Source: Sipunculus nudus (taxonomy: Eukaryota; Annelida; Sipuncula; Golfingiida; Sipunculidae). Taken from it: a stretch of DNA of 64,000 nt. The position numbers and the translations under genes are program-made. The DNA is taken from assembly GCA_026874595.1 (NCBI GenBank), contig CM049318.1, positions 16,850,241 to 16,914,240 on the forward strand. The letters run 5' to 3'. Shown piece after piece: positions 53,301-61,600 of this stretch. The notes beneath the pieces are model-generated. The model was given only the letters and a program-made list of their open reading frames with translations. It made no database searches and was not told where the DNA came from. Each line of letters begins with the position of its first letter. Position 1 is the stretch's first letter.

Positions 53301-56300
53301 TTTCATTACTGACCTGAGAATTTTTCTAGAACCCTTAGCCCGTGGGGATCGTCTCCTGTGTCCACGCCTTTGTCTTCCTCTACAGCAGCCGGTTGCCATG
53401 GTGCCAACTGATCAGCATCATGTCCTCGGCCGTACCCAGCTGACATCTATAACCCGAACAATGCTTTATTTTTAATTTTTATAAGGACAAGCAGCCATTA
53501 GTGCGTGAAAATCAAGTCATCAGCCAGGTAAAACAATGGAAGGTCTTCTTTAGCATTGGATGTTGAAGGGGGTACATATGATAGTACAAAGAAGGTTGAA
53601 GTTTTATTATCAGCCAGCATATGAAAGATATTATGATCAGTATCCGGAATTCAATTAATTACGTACCATGACAGATGTAATGTCGGAATCATCAATAACT
53701 AGGGCAGACCCACGGAGAATGTTGGGATGACTGGTGGTGTGGAAATCAGGTGTCACCCTCCCGGTCGGCAGAGTGGTATCGTACGTCGGTATGCTAGTCG
53801 TGGTGCAGGTTCGGAGTTTGGCAGAGTTGGTGGCACACACAGTGAAGTACAGAGGCAGACCGGAAACCATTCGCTGCAGTTATAGAATACACATTGTTAT
53901 GTAACATCCACGAAGAAAAACTGAGTATGCGATAAAGGCCGACTGGCTTGGCTATCAGTGAATTTAGTTGAAGTTTTGTGGTTGAAGCGTTGTGATCAGA
54001 GAGTTACACTGATAAGTTGTACATCAGCTTTTGTCATATGCAAAGATCAGATCCGCATCTTCATCACAAAGGTCTAACATATGAATTCAAATGTGTAAAA
54101 AGTGAAAACTAGTTCTTCAATTTGGACGTTGGCAGTATCACCAATATCCTGAAATCTCGTCTGATGACCACGCTTATAACACGACCACACCTCATTCAAA
54201 ACCAATATTTTACGTCAGCAAAGCTTCCAAAGCATAAACGTGTAACAATTGCCTCTCCCCACTGCTGTGTCAAAAGTCATAATTAGAAATAACTGATAAC
54301 TACTATGGCCCTACGCGGGATGAGAAAATTGAACCCGCACCCGCCCCGCCTAATGCCCTGCCGCAATCATAGACAAAATATGCAGCCCGCCCCGCCCCGC
54401 AATTACTATGATTCTTTCAGCCCGCAACCACCCCGCAAAATTTTCTTGCAGCCAACTCCCGCCTCGCCCCACATGTTTGAAGCTTCCGGCCCGCAGTCCA
54501 GCCCACAAAATAATAAAAAAATGTAAAGATCCAAAGGTTTACATATCAAGAATATTTCCCAGCACTAATATTAGCCATGCTTATTTCTAATGTATGTGAG
54601 ATGTTTGATGATTGGAATGAAAAAATAATTTTAATATGTTCAAGCAATCATTCAAACCATAATTCATAAAATATTTTAAAAGACATGTTTGATTACTTAG
54701 ACAGATTAAATATATTAATCATAATTCAAAAACACTTTAAACATCTTTTCGTATTATTACAGGGGAAATAAACAAACATTTAGTTTTATTGTGTCTGTTT
54801 CTACTTGAATTTATAAAAAAAATTAAAGAAAAAATGTAGATTTCTTCAAAGTATGTGTACCCAAATTTACCCTTGGGAATAGTATTGGCTAATCACAAGC
54901 CATCAAATAACTGAGATGTGTATGCTGGTTAATCTTTTCAGTTATAATCTACTAATTAGCAGAAACGGAGACTAATCAGTCAAGGGTGTAAAGAGGTAAT
55001 CTGACCGATGTGGCTTTAGATTGAGGATGTTCATTGAGATATAAACATGACCAGAGCGGTGTTTCTTACAGTAGTCATCATCACATTATGAAGTGCCCAA
55101 ACAGGGATCTGACTAGCCATTGATCAATGTCAGTTGCAATTAGACAGCACATGCAGTTATAAATAGATTTGTGCAGTTCTAGGTCAATGAGTCATCTACA
55201 GAGCCACGTGTAGCCACACTCTGTAAGATCAAAGGTAATCAGGCAATTGCTTCACTCCCAGCCATACTATGTTATATGTGAGACCTGGCTCAAGCACAGG
55301 GTTATAGTATATTCAACATCAGACCAGGTAACTTTGTACAAAGTTATGACCAACTCCCACTGCAAGGAAAATTCTTTGAAAACTAGATTTCAGATTAATA
55401 ATGCATCAAATATTTTGTATAACAAATTGAATATATACCTTGAAAGAAAACAATTGTAGTGTTGTTACAACTGCCAGTCAGTGTAAGGGAATAACAGAAA
55501 TAAAAAAAAAATATTAACATTGATCTTTTCATATACTATTTTTACACCACCTGGAAACATTTTATACAAAATAATCAATGTCTTCAAAAGTCATTTTTTA
55601 AAGAATATTTTTCATTCATGTTCTAATGAACTGTCTGATTATCTACGAGCAGCCAGCCCCGCCCCGCACATACTCTATTTCGGCCCGGCCCGCACAGAAT
55701 CCTGAGCGGGGGGCCCGCGGGGGCCTGCGGGTCAAAACCCGCCCCGCACAGGGCCCTAATAACTACATGACTAAGTGCAGCATGTATTTCTTGTTATGAA
55801 ATTTGTCAGTAGAAACGTGAGCATTTTCTATGGGACACGAAAAAGTTATATTTTTATAAATTTGTAAAACCATTTCAATTTATGTAAAAGGGATGATCTT
55901 GTATCTCGATTGTTCCTACCCTGGCCACGACGCTAGACGGTCCTCCGAGGGGTTCGTTGTTGACCTGGTCACACCCACCGCTGACCGTTCCCACACAGTA
56001 GTCGAGGTCCACCTCACTCCGGTCACTGTCCACGGCGAACTCTATGTTAAAGGCGGGGTCGGTGTAATCTCGGCCTCTCACTTGTACAACGCTACAGGGA
56101 CCTGATGTAACTGAGCGAGACAAGATATTAAATGCATGGCTGTGATTGGTTGAAATTTGTCTTTCCTCAGGTATTCTTGCGGCAAATGATCTTCCTCCAC
56201 AAGAAGTGCAAGGCTGAAAAACAGCAGATTCATATATTTGGCATGTCTAAAGTCAAATACAGACACTTGTAGAAGTCAATTTTGAGCAGAAATTTCCCAT

Positions 56301-58509
56301 TTATAATATTTTTACTCTGGTGAAGATGTAATAATATAAAACAATCAGGAGTGGCCATTTTGCCATAATCCCTGGTCGATGCAGTTAGTAGAGCCATGTC
56401 AAAGACAAATAATAGAAACCGAGTTTCAAAAGTGCTCAGTACTGCCTGGAGAGGGAAGGGAAGCGGGTGGGGGATCGGGCCTCTGTATTAACACTGTTAC
56501 AGCTGACTGAACTGCTGTATAGGTCAGGTAAACATATTATCAAGCTGTATAAGTCAGGTAAACGTATGGGCACTCAGTACAGGCCAGGTAAACGTATTAG
56601 CATAATGTAGTTTTTGAAAATCTACAATGATAGATTCATTATGATCAAGTGTTTTGTATGCTAATTAAGTAATAAGACCCGGAATATGTTTGCCTGGCCA
56701 GTAGGCACTGTGCCATATTGGCTTTGGCAACCCCTACTCATGAGCAATAGGGACTAAGTGATTCGAATTAAGGAAAAACTCACTGAGCCGCTGTAGGGAC
56801 CGAACCTCGGGGGTGACTTGTCCGGCTCCCGTGTGTGAATACTGAATATGTTTTGACGTAGTGTGGGCGTTGAATATTCAAATATGTTACAGTCAACCAG
56901 TACGCTTCTTATATCAAAGAAAATCATGTTCATCTCAAATATCAGCGAGGTATGTAGCGTGATCCTCAGGGGAACCAGGTCGATATCCATGGAAATCCTG
57001 AAGAGTAAATAAACGCATGAACGAATTTGCTACTTTATATCAGTAACATGAAAAGCGTGTAAAAATCCCTTGCGTTAAACAGTACTTGTCTTTTCCATCT
57101 GTAGTTCATTATCTTTGAAATGGATATCGAAAGTATTCCAGAACCCAATTCCGCATGCCTTTTGAAACACGAATGAACAGAACGTAGTTTAGAGTTATCG
57201 TTTTCGACTCCTGTTCCAAGGAATACAGTTAATACACATGTCGTGAGGACAGTACATTGATTTTGTGATATTCAGACATTTGTTTCCGGTTCCGGTGAAC
57301 ACGGATGAATACCCTCACCCAAGTCATAAAAATAAATACTACTCTACGTTTATGAAATTAGGGCATTATGTTTACATACAATAACTCGTTTTTTTTGACT
57401 GCACAGTTAATATGAAAATTTATTCGCGACCGACTGGTTAAAGCACTCTTAAGGTAGTCTCTCTTCTAACACTACTTAAGAGATAATAATTGAAAAAAAA
57501 ATCCAAGTAAAACGTTGTTTCAATAACAAAGCGTTCTGCACAAATTACGCAGTATTTATTACTTCTCTTCTTATATACAACAACACAAAAGATTCCTGCT
57601 TTTGGAAAGATAGTGATAATTAGGGCCCCAAAAGTTTTTTTTTTTTCAGAATGATCATAATAATGACCAGTGCCTTGATAAATTATGTTTGAGTAACCGA
57701 GGTAATTCCAGAGACGCTACCTACCCGACTTCTAGAGGGAACTTGTGAAATTCTATTTCTCCTGTTAGGGGAAGAGAGACGTCAAACACGTAACCAGTCA
57801 CTTTGAGTTCAGCTGTCAGGAACGGAATGCCTAGTCGTAAAGCACCCGATAGATGGGGCTCCGCGTATGGTCTGATCAGGGCCTGAAAAAAAAAGACTAA
57901 TCAGAAATTTGCCTATTATATATTTAAACACAGTATAAAAATTAAAATTTTATTTTGCATAAAATGGCAAGAAATCCTATTTTCTATTTTTTTCTAGAAA
58001 AAAGCACGAGATTGTGTGATTTGCCAGAAACGTGTAAGGACTGTCATGTGTACTCTTAATTCAAAAGGATCCTCTTTTTTTGGAAAAATTATAGATCAAA
58101 ACAGAGGATTAGTATATCTGACAATGTAAGCACAAAATTTTCGGGGGTGGGGAAATATCATATGTTGCTAGATTTGAAATTTCTTGATATAATCCATGAA
58201 GTCACATTTGCGCCAGGCGATCAAATTTCTGCTCAGTCTGTGTTTTGGGTGCAACGAATATCAAATTATATAAAAATCCTGGATATAGGTGACCTGTCCT
58301 AAAGCCACTCCAAAATAACACCAAGTGTTCCGAATGTGTCGTGCGGCTTCTTCAAGAATATCTAATAGCTTTACAAAGAACCATTGGAAGTCATATCGAT
58401 ACTTTCCTTGTTGTCATTATCCCAGGAGAATTTCAAATATTTAAATAAATTATTTAAAAAAATATATAAAAAATTAATGAAAATGGTCTAAACAACACAG
58501 GAAACTGTG

Positions 58510-58566
<57 letters not shown>

Positions 58567-58576
58567 CATACATATA

Positions 58577-58614
<38 letters not shown>

Positions 58615-61600
58615 CAAGATTTAGGTATATAATTGTTTAATTACATTACTTACATACCTTGACTTTCATTGAAAGAAGACAGAGTGAACATTCAAACGTT
58701 ACTCCGAAAGAGCCACCGGCTTCAAAACCTGCAAAATATACATTACTGCTAAAATATCTACAAGCACTAATCGTAAAATTATCATGATTTAAGTAACACT
58801 GCTAAACAAATTCTTGTCGTAGAATTGTGGCAACTGAGATATGTCTTGTTACACACGAAAAATTAACCATAAAAATTCAAGGTTTATGGTTTTGTCTCCC
58901 AGAATAAACACCGATTTTACCTTTTAGATGTACAGATGAACCAGTTATGGTTGAGGTATTTATTGAAAATACCAGGCAAATACTGAGGTGTTATTATACC
59001 CCAGTTTCCTATTCAGCATTGGGTATCAAGAGTACACTTACGGAAACCAATATCAAAGAACAGCACGGGAATATCAATAGTAAGCTCGAAAAAAATTAGA
59101 GTGTAGGGTCCGAGCTGCGTTCCATACATTTGGGTACAGAAGTCGTCCAGTTCAAATTCGTTTTCGAACACCTTTACCATCAGATCTCTAATGGTTTCGA
59201 TTATCTGGAAAACATAATAAACATAATACTGTAAGAGAAGTAAACATAGCTGAGAATTAAGTAAATGGATATACAAAATACAAAATCTAGAAATTCCTAC
59301 CTCAGATATCTCTAAAATTTAACTGCTTTGAAATATAGGGGCATATGTTTTGAATCTTTGATCACCATATTATCGTTTGATAACTGAAGTCACCGATGTT
59401 AAACTAGATTTAGCTCTGCAAACTAATACTTAGTGTTAATTAAGTATGAAATCTGAGTACAATATTCACATTCACATTGGAGGGCAATAAGTCCAGGAAC
59501 CAATGTGTTCTACCCTGTTTGAAAGAGGAAACGATGGTCTGAGCGCACAGTCCGTTAACCTATACAATTAGAATAATAAACTGAACTCTTTACTCACCAC
59601 TTTAGTGAATTCTTTTCTTAATTCGTCGACCAACTCTTTAAGGGCTTCGGGGTCGTCGCTCAGCTCTTGTGCTTGTTTGATAATTTCATCAAGAGTTGCA
59701 TTCATTAAAAAGTCCAAATTCATATCTAGGGAAAACAAATGAAAATGTTCTTGATTAATATGAGACAGAACAGATGTTTCAATGATAATTTTTAAGCAAA
59801 AAATTCATAATTTGTTTTATAAACTTCTGTCTTGTTTTGCACTTCTTGAGTTATCATGCGAGTATTTTATTTTTGCCAGTGGCGTCATGATTCTCTAATG
59901 AAAGGCGGTTAATCAATAGGGAAAAAAGAATTCCCATGCATTGGCATCAAATGTATGGGTTCTCGTAATTTGCATCTCACTAGAATTCTTGAAAATTATT
60001 TTCACTTCGATGAAAGCACGTCAACACAACTATTTTAAGTATAAAGCAGACATATCCGCATTAGGCCTTATCGATTTTAGTTGTTTAATTTTCTATTGGA
60101 TGGGAGAACATTTTCGAGACGCGAACGTCAGGCGATGAAGCGATGTATACGGATACGCTAACAACATGTAAAAGAACATCTCACTTGGCTGTGCTGTATA
60201 AGCAGAAACAGCCGTAGTTTCTGCTTGGAGCTGTCTACCGCAGCTTCCCCTCTCCAGCTTCAGTCCGTCAACAAGCACCACTGACTTCTGGCACTCTGAG
60301 GCTTTCGTGTTGCACCAAGTGATCGCAAGGGTGATCTTTAGAAAGTATAAAAAAAGTTCGTGTTATGTGTAGTTAAACATTCAACTGAAGATATTTCAAA
60401 TTACCTAACCTCCACATCAGCAAAAATGCATTTAAGTTTATAACTTAAGAGTGTCCTTGCTCAAACAGATCATGCCCACAGAGTCACCTTGAACACGACA
60501 TAGGTTTGGTTCCTAGGAGTGGTGTAGTGAATTTAAACCTCCACATTTTTTATACTGCTATATATAAAAAAGGCTATCATGAGACACAGCAATATTTCTT
60601 GTTCTGATAAAGCCGTATTGAAATTATCTTGGAAATAAAATGACGATATATATGACACGTATCATATATGTATATATTATTCGTTGCAAAATTATGCTGA
60701 TTGCTGTAAGGATGGTGAATTGCTGCCCCAATGAGAAATCGCCTTGAACCAGAGCGCTAACTTATTATATGATAATAATACTCACATTTATGTAGTTCCG
60801 GCGGAACTGTAGTTTGTACTGCATTGATAGTTGTGCGAGTTGTGGTATATTCTTATTCAGGTGTAATGGGACACTCCCATCATTATTTCCTAAATAAAAC
60901 GATGATCAAGTATTATCTAATGAATCGAGAAACAACGCAATTGTTCCTCTCGTTAAATGACATTAAAACATGGGACATACGACGTCAATTTAAGTGATCG
61001 AGTGTTTATCAAATAACTCCCTTAATGATATATAAAAAGTTCACACATATATGTTGAAACCGACTTTGAGTATTATAAAATATATGACAGGTGTGAAAAA
61101 CAAAAGAGAAACAATCTTACCTATGTAGAGAATTACAATCTGAATAGGTTCTAGAGTTAAGTAACGGTTCTTAATAAGAAGTAGGTCGCTATGACGAGGA
61201 AAAGTGACAAAACATTTTACTGGGTAATTACTCAGGCGCGACACCGAAAGCTCGAGGATTGAGCTCAGCTACAAGACGTGATGTGAGAAGGAAATTTGAC
61301 TATTCCGTAAGCTGCGTATGTACATCTGCAGGGTTCCATTTCGATTTGGGACCACGCGCCGGGGCGGTAGCACTGGTCTCCTGTCATTTTATTTTGTTTC
61401 ATGTTTTCACCCAGACCAGGTAAATATAGCACCAGCTAGGCCTAGGTATGTAACTTATGCTAGATTTGATGGAGTTCAGAAAGACACACTTTTTATATGG
61501 AAATAAATCTATGTCATAACGTTTTTGATCGGTGGGTCAGGCACAAAAAGAAACGCTGAACTCACCATGATGCGGCACCATATCCCGTCGGTAGTACCAG

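Noticed and set aside
53067-53399. Arg-rich 110-codon minus frame ([19 protein letters not shown])
   Set aside because: Alternative frame over exon 13 of the giant gene; the splice-consistent frame is the acidic one.
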